A stretch of 44,189 bases of DNA, taken from Phallusia fumigata. Taxonomy: Eukaryota; Chordata; Ascidiacea; Phlebobranchia; Ascidiidae. Below the pieces are notes generated by a model. That model made no database searches and was not told the DNA's origin. It was given only the letters and a program-made list of their open reading frames with translations. Every line of letters starts with the position of its first letter. Position 1 is the first letter of the stretch. The position numbers and the translations under genes are program-made. The stretch is taken from the NCBI GenBank assembly GCA_008931825.1, contig QXVZ01033460.1, forward strand, positions 1 through 44,189, read 5' to 3'. Below are positions 10,560 through 21,616 of the stretch, one piece after another.

Positions 10560-11880
10560 AAGAGCGCATTTACAATCAACAAAATAAAATGTGCAACACA
10601 AAATTTTGACTCTTGCTTACATGCACAATGATAAAGCTTGTGGTAGGTCAACACCACCATTGAAAGTGTATAAAACACAAAATATAAAACAGCTAGATGC
10701 CGCAAACCACAAGGGTGACTTACCTAACAAAGACATTCTGTGTACATTTTACATTGAGACTCATAGTTATGCAAAAAAGCATAATTATTTTGTATAATAT
10801 CGGGATAAATACGTGTCAGGCGTTGGGGTAAACAAAGAAATCAATAGGGGGATGGTGGGGTAACCAAAATGACGACCAATCCCGAAATCTAAAAAAAGTC
10901 AATAAAACTTTATATAATTGGAGGTGTTTTAAAGGTTAACCACTAGTGGGAGTCACAATGCAAACACTAGGGACTCATGCGCCCTAAGTTAGCGACTACC
11001 CCACATGAAGCCATAACCGAATCTAATGGCATCACTTCATTTTCACTTATGTAACCTAATGATGACAGAAACTTTTCGTTTGTGGTGTTTGCAAGTATCT
11101 TTTGGGGGCAAACAGGGTAGCGACTGGGCCTAACGAATCAGATGGCACAACTATTAGATGATATCCACCAGCTGTGAATTTTTTAAACCAATCCACTAAA
11201 CACTTCATGACAAAGAGCATGCAGGGTAGGAAAAAAACAAAACAAATAATTAAAGAAACAACTTGTCTCCCCATCAGGCAATATTTGCAGGCCTACAAAA
11301 CGTTTAAAAACGTTTTTGTTCTTTTGGGGCTAGCGGGATAACCACTGGAAATATGGGGTTAAACGAAATATATCGCACAACTCCATGATCATATCTACCA
11401 GCTGCGAAAGTTTCATATAAATCCAACAAACATTTTATGGCATAACGGCATGGACAATATCAGGGTAGAAAAACAAACAAACAAACAAACAAACAAACCG
11501 AGTGAAAACAATATGGTCCAATATGTTTAGAAAGGGAACCCATAATTAAATTGTATCCGAGGTTCGTTTACATGTGCATCGACAACATAAATATAACTAC
11601 AACCTGTGGTAAGTTAAAACCAATTACATAAAATAACCAGAGGTGGCGTTCTCCATATTACCATCGCACATATTGTAGTTTGCTTTGCTTTTACCACCAA
11701 AGCCGAAACATTAATCTTGTGTCATTGAACATGGCAATATTTGAAAACCATAAAAGGTTGAGTAAAACTTAAGTCAAAACAGTATGGTCGTGTAAATATA
11801 CATTTCAAGAAATTAAATTACACCTATAAGGGGCATTAAAAAAGCGCTTCCATATATCTGAATGTAAGTAAGCCGAAATA
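10560..11880. repeat. dispersed repeat family R, copy 2; no gene seen
   Basis: Contains two partial copies of family R in series (phrases TTTTCGTTTGTGGTGTTTGC near 11070, ATATCCACCAGCTGTGAA near 11160 and ATATCTACCAGCTGCGAA near 11390). A + strand frame of 68 codons at 10591-10797 shows no coding features. The stretch near 11700-11830 matches 9010-9150. Confidence 0.55.
11469..11498. repeat. (AAAC)n microsatellite
   Basis: About seven tandem AAAC units at the A-rich tail of a family R repeat copy. Microsatellite growth from such tails is common. Confidence 0.9.
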
Positions 11881-12533
11881 AAAAGAAAAATACAAAAACT
11901 AACAAGCTTACTTGTACGAAGCTGTCCTTTGCATCTTCATAGAGCAGTCTCCGAAGTGGAAGCGATCGAAAATCCTGGGTGGCGAGATTATCCGCTGACT
12001 GTTCCTTCTAGAATTCTCATCCAAGCCCGGTCACTTCACCAATTCACCTTGTCAGCGGTAAGTTCAAGAAGTTCCTAAAACAAAAACACACCACAGACAG
12101 AAAAATGCAACATTGCCTTTATACACAGCCGACTGCAAATCATTTCCAAAGAGCACATTGCGAGGCGAAACAGTGTGCACCCTGTTTACCAAACAAATTT
12201 TGTTTATCCAATTGATTCCACAACATTATCTTTTATTTCAGCTTATATGGTAATGTGCACGACTCGCCTGTTGAATAGTGAATTGTTTCAATCAACTCTT
12301 CCGTGGCCAGTGCTGGTTCAATGTTCTACGGAAAAAAGCGCAGAAATTTACGCTATTAGTTCCATTTCCTAAAATGCAATTCATAGAAAAATTGGGTTCA
12401 GGACAATCAATGCAATTGGCGTACAAGGGGTCAGCGTGCACCCTACGTTTAATTAGTAGCATATTAAGAAAATGATTTAAATATTTGATAAGCAGAATTG
12501 AAACGTAAATATGTTTTGCGGTTGTTTGCTTAC

Positions 12534-12638
12534 ATTTGCTGTGTTCGAATAATGTTCATGTATCGGATTCCTCCATTGCTTTTGCTGCTGCAGTTTTTGC
12601 AATCCACCTGATTTTTCGGAAAAGTGTTGAACAGATAT
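12534..12638 (-). pseudogene. exon-like block (CKTCSSK type), copy 3
   Basis: 105 nt on the - strand from an acceptor ending TTTTAG to donor GTAAGCAAAC; open in the shared frame, YLFNTFPKNQVDCKNCSSKS and on to RTQQ. Compared with 7287-7385 it shares F-N-T-F-P-K-x-Q-x-D-C-K-x-C-S-S-K, a strong alignment for two blocks 5 kb apart. The acceptor has lost the usual GCAG in favour of a weaker TAG. Confidence 0.45.
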
Positions 12639-13187
12639 CTAAAATAAAACTACAAAACAGTATTCAAGTTTCGAGTATTAAAGCGTAATATCAGGTGAAG
12701 AAATTTCCTATGCATTTGAATATTGCAAATGTGTTGAAGGTTAATAATAAGAGATAATGGAGTAGCTTAAGGTATTCTTTAGTTACTGTTGTGTATTTAG
12801 TATTTTTTAGTTTAAGCTAAATCACTTCTGCCGATGCTGACAACCGAATAGTGAACTGAACATACGTGACATGCAAAATAGTTAGTGCAACATGCAAACT
12901 ATCATGCAAAATCCATGCTCACTATTCGGAGCAGCAACAGAAAAGTGCTCAAGTTGTTTAGTTTAATGAAAACTTAAGTCTTACATTTAAAGTTTAGATT
13001 GATTATTATTGATCAACAAAAAAGCTCTTTTGAGCCTGTTGTATTTGCCTGTTGCAATTTAACAAACTGTGTATATGGTTGCTAAGCCAACATGCATAAT
13101 ACTAATTTTGCGTAAACAATTTGTTTAGCTTGGTATTCTGACTAGCTTGACTAAACACGCGCGTTTACTAACTGTAAGTTTACTTAC

Positions 13188-13296
13188 ATCGAGCAGTTGG
13201 TTTCTGTGGACACATTGACTTGTATAAGGAAAAATAACGCTCCTCAAAACCCAGTTGCCCAGATTTCACGGTGTCAGCGGCGCATTCGAGAATTTC
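13188..13296 (-). pseudogene. exon-like block (EILECAADTV type), open copy
   Basis: On the - strand acceptor TGTTTTTGTTCCAG and donor GTAAGTAAAC bracket 109 nt, open throughout: EILECAADTVKSGQLGFEER and on to KPTAR. Six cysteine/aromatic positions differ from the 4.3-kb copy. This is one of the few blocks with strong sites at both ends and no stop, so it could be an active exon; I see no recognisable domain. Confidence 0.45.
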
Positions 13297-13379
13297 CTGG
13301 AACAAAAACATACCACCGACAGAAAAATGCAAAATCATCTCTCGACACCGCCTATTGCAAGCCTTTTGCATTTCGTGAT

Positions 13380-13402
13380 GGCGAAACAGTGTGCACCCTG
13401 TT
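13380..13402. other. short hairpin AAACAG-GTGTGCACC-CTGTTT
   Basis: AAACAG and CTGTTT pair around TGTGCACC. Copies at about 4524-4546 and 12162-12184 are nearly identical although the surroundings have diverged, and block I (for example 25383-25405) holds the same design as AAACT and AGTTT around GTGTGCACCCC. Confidence 0.5.
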
Positions 13403-16400
13403 TAGCCTTCACCAAAAAAATTGTTTAAACGAGATCCTATGGAACATTATCTTTTAACTTCACCTTACAATCGTTTACAGGTAGTGTGCAGACTCAGCTG
13501 TTCAGCTTCGAATTGTTTTAATTAGCGGGCCTTTTCAAATCGCCTTTGTCCCACAATTAATCAGTGATTGTCTCTTGTGCCAGTGCTTGTCAAATGTTCT
13601 GAGGAAGAAACAAACCGCTATTAGTGATGCATAGTTATTGAAAAAGGTGTTTAGGACAAAAAAATAATTGGCGTAGGGGAGATCAGCGTGCACTCTGTAC
13701 CACCTCCGTATTCCTTTCAATTCGTTTGTAGACAGAAATTTAAATTAAGTTTCATAATTAAAAAAGTACTTAAACTTAACTGTGCAAATGCGGTTGTCTG
13801 ATTCGTATTTTTTTGTTCCTTTTTCGTCGCAATAATACTTGCCTATAAAACAGTGATACGGAACTAAAACACACAATTGACTCAAAAATGTGTATTACGG
13901 TTGTTTGCTTACATTTGGTGTGCGTTCGGAATCCTCCATTGGTTTAGCTGCTGCAGGCGTTTGACATCTGCAACATAACTAACAACATGCAAATCATCAC
14001 GAAAAATTCGGGCTCATTGTTCGGAGCAGCAACAGGAAAGTGTTCACAAAACTTAGCTTTAAGAAAACGCAAGTCTTTACTTTAAAGTTAACTTGAAGCT
14101 TACAATCTTTAAGGGGTAATGTGATCAACTCACCTGCTAAGCACTGAATACAGTGGCGGTCTCCTGAAGAAAAATATGGCGGAAGTAGCAAAGCGAAAAT
14201 ACAACGCTTTTCGGGATGCATAGTTGGTATATAAGAAAAAAAGTGGTTAGGACAATCAATACAATTGGCGCACAAGAGGTTGTCAGCGTGTACTCTGTAC
14301 CATCTCCGTATTCAGTCAAAACTTAGTCAAAACTGCGTTCAATCAGTTACATTTTATGAAATTAATTTCAACTTATTGATTTCAACTTAACTGTGTAAAT
14401 GCCGGTTGTCTGATTCGTGGTCCATTTTGTTTCTTTCTGCGTCGCAGTAATACATGTCTACAGCAACGATGATGATAACTCAAACAAATCTTAACGTGTT
14501 TTTCGGAACGGTGTTGGAAAGCGATCTGCAACAAAACTAACAAAACAGCTTGTAAGTACGAGTAATTAGGCCAAGTATACGGTACAAGAATACCTAAGCA
14601 TTCAAACACAGCAAATGTGTTTGAGGTTATTAATAATTACAATAGTATAGCGATGGCATTTTTACCGTTAGTTCACTGATTTAGGCTTAGTTGCGAAGCC
14701 AAACTACTTTTAGTTTAAACGACTATACTTGGGTAACGCATTAATATTTTGATGTGGACACTTCTGCCGAAGCTGACAACCGAATAGTCAACGGAACACA
14801 CGTGACAAGCAAAATAGTAAGTGCAACATGCAATTCATCATGCAAAATCCATGCTCACTATTCGGAACAGCAACAGAAAAACGTCCACGCAACTTAGCTT
14901 CAAAAAAACGCAAGTTTTTACTTTTAACCAACTGCATATTAGGTTTGTTTCGTTGTTTAATCAACAAAATCCAAATTAAGTTTAAATAGTGGCGTTATAA
15001 AATAATAATTTTAACTTAACTGTGTAAATGGTAGTTGTCTGATTCGTAGTTAGTGTCTTTCTTCGTTGCGGTAATATTTGCTCACAACAAACCATGGTGA
15101 ACAGAATTCAAACACACACCTAACTTAAAGTGTTCTACGGTGGTTTGCTTACATTTGTTTTGTGATGCTTCGAATAACATTTATGTGTCGGAAACCTTCA
15201 TTGCTTTTGCTGCTGCAGGTTTTGCGATCCATTCAATACTCGGAACGGTGTAGAAAAAATCTGCAACAAAACTAACAAAACAGCTTTTAACTTCGAGTAA
15301 TTAAGCCTAGTATTCGGTAAAAGATTTCCTAAGCATTAAAACATAGTAAAAGTGTTAATAAGAAATAATAGTATAGCGATGGTATTCTCACTGCATATTT
15401 TAACGTTAGTTCACTGATCTAGGCTTACTTGCTACGCTAAACAACCAAAAGTTTAAATGTTTATGCTTTTGAAATTAATTAATATTTTGCTGTGGGCATT
15501 TTACTGATGCTGGCAACCGAATAGTGAACGGAACGTACGTGACATGTAAACCAGTAAGTGCAACATGCAAATTATTACAAAAAATCCGGGCTCACTATTT
15601 GGTGCAGAAACAGGGAAATGTTCACAAAATGTCTTTTAATTCTCTTACAATCGTTTACTGGTAATGCTGAGCACTGAATCGTTTCAATCAGCTGTCCTTT
15701 TTAAAGTCCAGTAGCTCTACAAGCAGTGATTGTCTCCTGTGATCAGTGCTGCTCGAAGCTTCTGAAAAAGCGAGAATACAACGCTATTAGTGATGCATAG
15801 TTAAAAAAAATGTGCTTGTGACAATCAATGCAATTGACGCACAAGTGGTGGTCAGCGTGCACTCTGTGCCACCTCCGTATATAGTTTATTTCGTTATTTG
15901 GTCAAAAATTTCAATGGTGTTTAATTAGTTGCATTTTAAGAAATTGAACACATTTGATTTTAAGAATTTAAACACATTTGACGTAGAAAGTGTTTTAACG
16001 GTTATTTGCTTACATTTGGTGTGCGATGATTCGAACAACAATCATGTTCCAGATACCTCAATTGCTTTTGCTGCTGCAGGCTTTGCAATCTGTCCGTTTG
16101 ATATTTCGAAACAGTGGTATATAGAAATCTGCAACAAAAATAACAACATAGCTTTAAGTTTGAGTAGTTAAGCCCAATACTTGGTATAAGACTTCGTATG
16201 CATTCAAATCCAGAAAAAGTGTTTAAGATTTTATTTAAGATATAATAGTATAGCGATGGTATTCCGAAGTAAGTGCAACAAGTTTTACTTTTAAGTTAAC
16301 TTAAAGCTTACATTTGTTTAGTGGTAAGGAGCTCGACTCACCTGCTGAGCACTGAATCGTTTCAATTTCCTGTGACCAGTGCTAGTCCAAGGTTCTGCAT

Positions 16401-16960
16401 AAAAATATAGCAGAAATAACAAAGCGAGAATGAAACTCTTTTTATATGTGCACAATAGCGATTGTTTTTAATTTGTTTTGCGGTGCGGTCTGTGTATAGA
16501 CTAGTCTTTAATAATTGTAAGTTAACTTACATTCAGCAGTTAGTTCCTGGACATGTTGACTTGCATCTCGCTGTAGAGCATCGAATCGTTTCAATCAGTT
16601 GTCCGTTTTAATTCCTCGTAATTATACAAACAGCGATTGTCTCCTTTGACCATAGCTACTCGAAGGTCCTGAAAAAGAGAAAGGCAAATATAACAAAACG
16701 AGAAATATAAAGCTGTTAGTGATGTATAGTTATTTAAAAGTATGTTTAGGACAATCAATGCACAATGAAGGGGCGGTCAGCGTGCACTCTGTACCACCTC
16801 CGGTTAGCTAACAATTAAAACTGCGTTTAATTAGTAGCATTTAAAGAAATTTCAACTTAACTGTGTAAATACCGGTTGTCTGATTTGAATAATGTTCACG
16901 TTTCGGATCCCTCTATATCCATTTCATATTTCGAAACGGTGTTAAACAGATATCTGCAAC
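13400..16960 (-). pseudogene. mosaic of decayed exon-like copies
   Basis: Successive diverged copies in the same order: the phrase GTCAGCGTGCACTCTGTACC (near 13685, 14280, 15850 and 16775), the KYYC-type block (13790-13850, 14390-14455, 15010-15085), CKTCSSK-type blocks (partial 13930, partial 14510, 15153-15260 with a stop, 16014-16128, partial 16920), block D (14755, 15490) and small blocks with donor CAG|GTGAGT on the - strand near 14134 and 16338. Many copies are truncated or frameshifted. No complete gene can be built from one copy. Confidence 0.5.
16014..16128 (-). pseudogene. exon-like block (CKTCSSK type), diverged open copy
   Basis: 115 nt between acceptor TTTTTGTTGCAG and donor GTAAGCAAAT. 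A four-base gain relative to its relatives shifts the second half into another frame, yet the new frame stays open: FLYTTVSKYQTDRLQSLQQQ and on to NHRTPN. Shows that open frames here can persist by chance after a frameshift, which tempers the coding interpretation of the other copies. Confidence 0.4.
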
Positions 16961-17122
16961 AAAACTAACAACACAGCAAGCCAAATATCAGATGTCAGAT
17001 TTTCTCAGCGTCATATGTTATATAGTTATTAAAAATTTCAATAGGTCGACATGCGAAGTCAGTATAAGTACACGTTATGTTAATAGTTATGTAAGATTTA
17101 CTTGTAATCAGGATTTACTCGC

Positions 17123-17224
17123 CTGTTTTACGCAACCTTTTTTGACAATGTTTCTTCAGTTCAAATACCCGGGCGGCGGTCGAGCAGTCAGCGGTTGGTA
17201 TCACAGCATCGACCACATGAAGAC
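17123..17224 (-). pseudogene. exon-like block E2 with GC donor, open copy
   Basis: On the - strand acceptor TTTGTTCTAG precedes 102 nt that end AAAACAG followed by GCGAGTAAAT. Other copies end AAACAG followed by GCAAGTAAAT (29.3 and 30.1 kb), the consensus of GC-AG introns. The open frame contains DAVIPTADCSTAARVFELKK and no stop. Relatives near 18905-18985, 24495-24570, 25210-25300, 29300-29400, 30150-30225 and 32540-32645 share FLINAV, SAD and TAARTFE but carry stops or frameshifts. Confidence 0.45.
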
Positions 17225-17304
17225 CTAGAACAAAATCATCGAACAGCAGCACTGCGCATTTGGTCAATTATCTAAAACTACTAAGCTACGAACTATACAC
17301 ACCA

Positions 17305-17358
17305 GTGTCGGTTCGAAAGCAAACCAGTGTGCACCCAAATTCACTTTTGAACCGACAC
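17305..17358. other. 16-bp-class hairpin (block I) with changed, still paired arm
   Basis: GTGTCGGTTCGAAAG and CTTTTGAACCGACAC pair along all 15 positions if one G-T pair is allowed, around a loop holding GTGTGCACCC. Relatives have GGTGC / GCACC where this one has GGTTC / GAACC, that is, both arms changed together. Block I lies between exon-like blocks E1 and E2 in the repeated unit. Confidence 0.55.
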
Positions 17359-17389
17359 CAAAAAAGTTCATTACAAACAAAAACATTAC

Positions 17390-17490
17390 CTGAATATTTT
17401 CCGCTTGTGAATCGTCTTTGGACCGCTACCTTCCCCTCGAGTTGGAAAAGAAGAATGACACACCGCCACGCCAAAGCTACGCGGATTCAT
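17390..17490 (-). pseudogene. possible first exon (ATG with CCAAT/CRE block upstream)
   Basis: On the - strand an ATG at 17490 opens a frame MNPRSFGVAVCHSSFPTRGE that runs 33 codons to a donor ATTCAG|GTAATG. Just upstream is the conserved block 17506-17575. The copy at 32.8-32.9 kb keeps MNPRSFGVA and then loses frame through a one-base deletion. Joining this exon straight to the E2 block does not give an open frame, so either another exon intervenes or the copy is dead. Confidence 0.35.
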
Positions 17491-17505
17491 TTTTTTCTTT
17501 TTTTT

Positions 17506-17580
17506 TCGACCAATCAAGACGCTGGTTTTCGCAACGTCACAGGAGCGCTCTTCATCCGTCCAATGGCTGACTTCATCGCA
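17506..17580 (-). promoter_or_regulatory. promoter-like block with two CCAAT boxes and ACGTCA
   Basis: CCAAT at 17510-17514 and 17560-17564 with ACGTCA at 17534-17539, then GGCTGACTTCAT. The copy at 32940-33012 is strikingly similar over the whole block although its surroundings have diverged more. It lies directly upstream of the putative first exon on the - strand. CCAAT and CRE-type sites are general promoter elements; function here is inferred. Confidence 0.4.
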
Positions 17581-18037
17581 GAATTAGTGTGCTGCGTTTG
17601 AAGCAGATTAATTAGTTGCGTTAGGCAAAGCGCTGGTCGAATTGGCGCTTGTAACACCACAGTGCTTGCCGGAAGCTGGAAGTGGCCTTTACCTTTTTTC
17701 GACATTTGTTTAAAAGAAAAAGCAATTGGCGCTTTTTTGTTATCATTAGCGCATTATTTTAGTTTCTGACCAATTTTTTCGCTATTTTTTATTTCCAACC
17801 TCTACAACATTTACCCATGAAGTTCGAGGAACTCGGCTTCACATGCAAACTATTTAAAACAGTTGAAATATGTTAACATGCGAAAACAGAATAGGTGTAC
17901 GCTATACTGTTCTCCCGTGTTCCTTTTATGAACTAACATAATGTAACACCTTTTAATCGATAAGTTAGTTCAAACGTACATTTAATATTCACTTGGTTGC
18001 TCTACGGAGAATTTTTCAACCTTTTTTCAGTTTTAAG

Positions 18038-18894
18038 TAGGGTTGGGCTTTGACTGGTCAAAAAAAATCTGGTCAATTGACCGGTCAAATGCTTGTCAAA
18101 TACGCCAAATATGTGTCAAATACTGAGTACACTATTAAAATGCAATTTTGCTTAAAAGCTAATGATATGTTGCATTGCATGTAACAACAACAAGCTTATT
18201 TACTTCAAGTACCCCATGCCTTTTACTAGATATCGTAAAACCAAATGGTAATTTCTCTTTCAACATCCCAAAAACAACTGTGCTGTCGCTTTAGTTGGGT
18301 GCTAAGGTTGTAAAAGTGAAAGCCCTACCCCAAAGGTACAACCAAAACTATTTGCACAATGCATCAACATTTTTTCTGATGCTTTGAAAATCGTGCTGTT
18401 GACAAAAACGAAGTGTAGACAAATTACGCAAGCTGTTTTGGAAAAATATTATTGGGTCAAATTAACCAATATAAATGGGAAATTTGGATTCGAATATGCA
18501 CAGATTCGATTCCTAAAGATTCGATATTCTACTGTGAACATCCCCAACTGTATAAAGGTTTTAGCTTATATATATATTGGTTTGTGAAATGGAAAACATT
18601 TAGCTTTCACATCGTTATGATGTTTCCCTAAGTCCTGTATAAAAACTCTTACAAACACTTAAATGGTGTATTACAAAACAAAACCCTACACTTTTTTATT
18701 TGAAGGGTACCAAAAAAGTTTTACCCCTTACAGAACAGTTTTTTCAAACTCAAATTTCCAGGCAAGTCTGAAAAAATTGACAGTATTTGCTTTCAAAAGT
18801 TCAAAGCATATTTAACCGGTTTAAAAAAACTGCTGTCAATTGACTGGTCAATTGAACATATTTGACCGGTCATTTGACAGGCTTGCCAACCCTA
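18038..18894. mobile_element. hAT-like non-autonomous element (MITE), 857 bp
   Basis: Ends TAGGGTTGG and CCAACCCTA are exact inverted repeats, continuing imperfectly inward with several copies of TTGACCGGTCAAATG-like sequence. It is flanked by the 8-bp direct repeat GTTTTAAG (18030-18037 and 18895-18902), the target duplication length of hAT elements. Paralogous E2 blocks in this window read straight through (for example TTCAAATGTCCGGGC near 30170), giving the empty site. No transposase; the only frame, 18384-18587, is short and unconvincing. Confidence 0.85.
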
Positions 18895-18904
18895 GTTTTA
18901 AGTG

Positions 18905-19420
18905 TCCGGGCCGCCGCCGAGCATTTACGTTTAGCGGTATCACAACATTGATCACACGTCACACCAGGGGGGACCTGAAACAAAATTATCCAACAGTAGT
19001 ACCTTGCGTTTGTTAAGTTAACAAAAAGCAAACAAATAAGATGACCGTATCGGTGCAGAATTAAACTGGTGTGTACCCCACTTTACTTTTGCGCCCGTAG
19101 CAAAGAAGTTTATTTGCAACATTGAAATTACCGGAATATTTTTCGCTTGTTGGTCGTTTTATCCCTCTTTACAGCGCAGTTAGAAAGAATGATGTCGGCG
19201 GTCTGGTTCGTAATTCTCAACACACACACTTAACGAAAACATTTTGTTTACGATTGCGTGATGCTTCGAATACCATTTAGGTACTAGATTTTTCGATTGC
19301 TTTTGTTCTTAAGTCTTAGATTGTGTTGTAAGTTTTTTGATTTTGCCTCAAATAATTCGTTATTTTGATGTAGAAAATTCTACAGATGTTGACAATTAAA
19401 AAGTCAACGGAGAAGGGCTC
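18905..19420 (-). pseudogene. decayed unit split by the MITE
   Basis: Continues the E2 block interrupted by the insertion (- strand open as PPGVTCDQCCDTAKRKCSAA up to the GTTTCAG acceptor near 18986), followed by block I at about 19045-19105 and then remnants of the KYYC and CKTCSSK regions near 19200-19330. The right half of this copy is heavily deleted. Confidence 0.4.
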
Positions 19421-19980
19421 ACAAAACTTAGCGTTACGAAAACGCCATTTAAGCGATTACAATTGATAAAACGCTGCCTAAAATTTTATTTACTAATAGT
19501 TTAATCTATGGCTGATCGTCTGAAGTAAAATAACAAAATAAGTCTAAAGATTCAGTGCTTTATTCACTATGTACACAACACACATTACCACACAAGTGAT
19601 TTATTCATTAGAAGTGGGGTCACGCCATCTGATGCAATTGCTTGGTGCCAATTGGTTAAAGTTTAAGCAGCATAAGGGCTGGATAAAAATTCGCAGCAGT
19701 AGAAGACGGATATGAAAATGAAGGATATAGAAGAAGTCAGTGATTTTTTGTATTGTCCAACTTTGTAAACGTGTGTGTTCCCATTTTTTACTAAAGTTCG
19801 TTTGCTAAGACATTAATTATAAGTTTTATCAGCAAAATACACTTAACACCCAAAAATAATTTTGTGAGGGTATAAAACAAAAACACAGTTTTAAGTGGAA
19901 AAAAAGTTTCAATTTGATGGATTAAAACCAGGTAAAGATGAAGCAAAGTGAACAGACGCAAACACTGTTAGAAAGTTTCA
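19421..19980. other. 3' side of the 7TM gene; no other gene seen
   Basis: AT-rich sequence. TTTATT at 19600-19605 and 19559-19564 are AATAAA on the - strand and could serve as polyadenylation signals for the 7TM gene that ends at 19981. Nothing else recognisable. Confidence 0.35.
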
Positions 19981-21057
19981 TTAATCTTGTGCTTTTTCTG
20001 CACCGAAACTTGTTGTTTTAAATCCTGCTGCTTCAGTCATCACTCCAGTTGGCTTGGCCACGATGTCAACCAACGCAACGTTACGATCTAAACCGTCTGC
20101 CACAGCAATATTTGGTTTCCACGGAATAAGTCGAGCTCTCCATTTCGCGTAGGAAAACTGAACTGCCACCATGCGCGGCACGAGGGAAAGACCGTTCAAT
20201 GTCATCCAAAACCCTAGTCCTTTGTTCTTGAAGGTAAATGCCAACATCAGCGAAAAGATAAATTCGCACAGAACACAAATTGATGTGCAGACGCAAAGAC
20301 GAAACGCTAGAAGTTCAAACTGTTTTCGAATTCTAACTGCCGCTCCTGTGCGCCCAACTTGCCGGGGAAATTGTTTCAGCACAGGGTAAAGACTGAGAAT
20401 GAGCAAAAGGAATTGGAAAAGGAAAGACAAGCCCGATGCAGTCAAAAAAATGACGTAAAAGTTGCGCCTGAAGGAATCCGACGAACCTCGCGAGTCCTTG
20501 CATCCGTTGCTGGTGTTTTGATAGTTGGTGAGATAGGAGACAAGCGAAAATTGTGTTAAGCGAAACACAAGTATTCCGACAATAACGACAGCGCTGACCA
20601 CCTTTAAAGACGCCGAACTGAGGTGTTGAATCAGCGGACTTGTGTAGAGAATCCGCTGTCGGAGCCACAACACTATGTACAAGCATAGACTGTTGATCAA
20701 AGAAAACGTCATACAAACGAAGAAAAAGATTTGACACGGCGTTACACCAAAAGTGCCAAATCGCAGATCAATCTGGGTGCCCAATGTGTGCAGCACAAGA
20801 CTTACCACACTTATTAGCTCAATTACTTTCAGCTGCTTTTTTACGACTTGGCTGCTTGGCAACGCACAACCCTGCTTGATAACTGTTGCGGTATTTCGGC
20901 ATTGAAAATGAAACAGAGTGACGCAAAGGTAAAGAGCAATAGTCAGAAGCAGAAGCGATAAAACTTCATCTGCCACTCTGTCGTCGGACAAAACTGTAGC
21001 ATTTGTTGCTTCAGGAAAAGAAGTAGCGTTTTCGAATAAATCCCCTGAAAACTCCAT
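19981..21057 (-). CDS. seven-transmembrane receptor-like protein, 358 aa, single exon
   Basis: Intact frame without introns. The N-terminus has two NAT glycosylation sites (about residues 10 and 19) and no clear signal peptide. Hydrophobic segments follow at roughly 33-52, 74-93, 107-132, 147-170, 198-226, 245-272 and 280-300, giving a 7TM layout with extracellular N-terminus and a cytoplasmic tail of about 50 residues. After the third segment comes LWLRQRILYTSPLI, where rhodopsin-type receptors have DRY; the gene at 35566-36486 has LWFKQRCLYASSLL at the same place. Canonical NPxxY is absent from the seventh segment. I infer a lineage-specific orphan receptor family, possibly chemosensory. 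The intron-less state and a broken neighbour suggest tandem or retro-duplication. Confidence 0.8.
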   Translation of the reverse strand: MEFSGDLFENATSFPEATNATVLSDDRVADEVLSLLLLTIALYLCVTLFHFQCRNTATVIKQGCALPSSQVVKKQLKVIELISVVSLVLHTLGTQIDLRFGTFGVTPCQIFFFVCMTFSLINSLCLYIVLWLRQRILYTSPLIQHLSSASLKVVSAVVIVGILVFRLTQFSLVSYLTNYQNTSNGCKDSRGSSDSFRRNFYVIFLTASGLSFLFQFLLLILSLYPVLKQFPRQVGRTGAAVRIRKQFELLAFRLCVCTSICVLCEFIFSLMLAFTFKNKGLGFWMTLNGLSLVPRMVAVQFSYAKWRARLIPWKPNIAVADGLDRNVALVDIVAKPTGVMTEAAGFKTTSFGAEKAQD

Positions 21058-21616
21058 TGCACACCTTAAACGTGCAAACTAAACTGCCGAAATCGTGATA
21101 TGCACCACGTTTTCTTGCCCGTATTCGGTGAGTTTTGTCTGAAAATGACTTTGTTACATAGATGTTGAAAGGTATAAGTGCATCATGAAATTATGATGCA
21201 ACCTGATCTGTCAACATACGGCATCATTAATAATTTAGCCATTGATTTTTGTTGGTCAATACCCACAATCTAACTAGATGTTTACACTTTAAATAAATGT
21301 GTGAATGACATACAAATAAACCAACATTTCTACGCAATGAGAGTATGCGTAGTTCAATAAGAGTAAGAACAGCGTGTAAATTGGATTTCAATCCAAATAA
21401 TACTCCAGTTTAAGTTTTTGAACAACAAAGCTGTACGTACACTTGACGCAATTGTTTTCGTCGCATTTACGGGCAACATATACATTAATATTTGAGGACG
21501 AGTATGTATTACATTACGTATCGTCCGGTGACGTGCTACGGCTCTTTGAGGATCACCTGCTGTCAACCACTCGAAAATTAAAGGAATTTTGCTCAGGGAG
21601 GGCGTTAACGACCAGG
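21058..21616. other. intergenic between 7TM gene and 7TM pseudogene
   Basis: Upstream region of the intact 7TM gene (read on the - strand). I see no clear TATA box, no repeat of the mosaic and no convincing coding frame. The remaining C-terminal third of the neighbouring pseudogene may be too decayed to see here. Confidence 0.3.

Noticed and set aside
17157..17190. tRNA-like phrase TTCAAATACCCGGGCGG
   Set aside because: No matching A box or cloverleaf upstream; the phrase belongs to the E2 block.
20081..20737. Additional frames on both strands inside the 7TM gene
   Set aside because: Shadows of the 358-codon frame, without features of their own.
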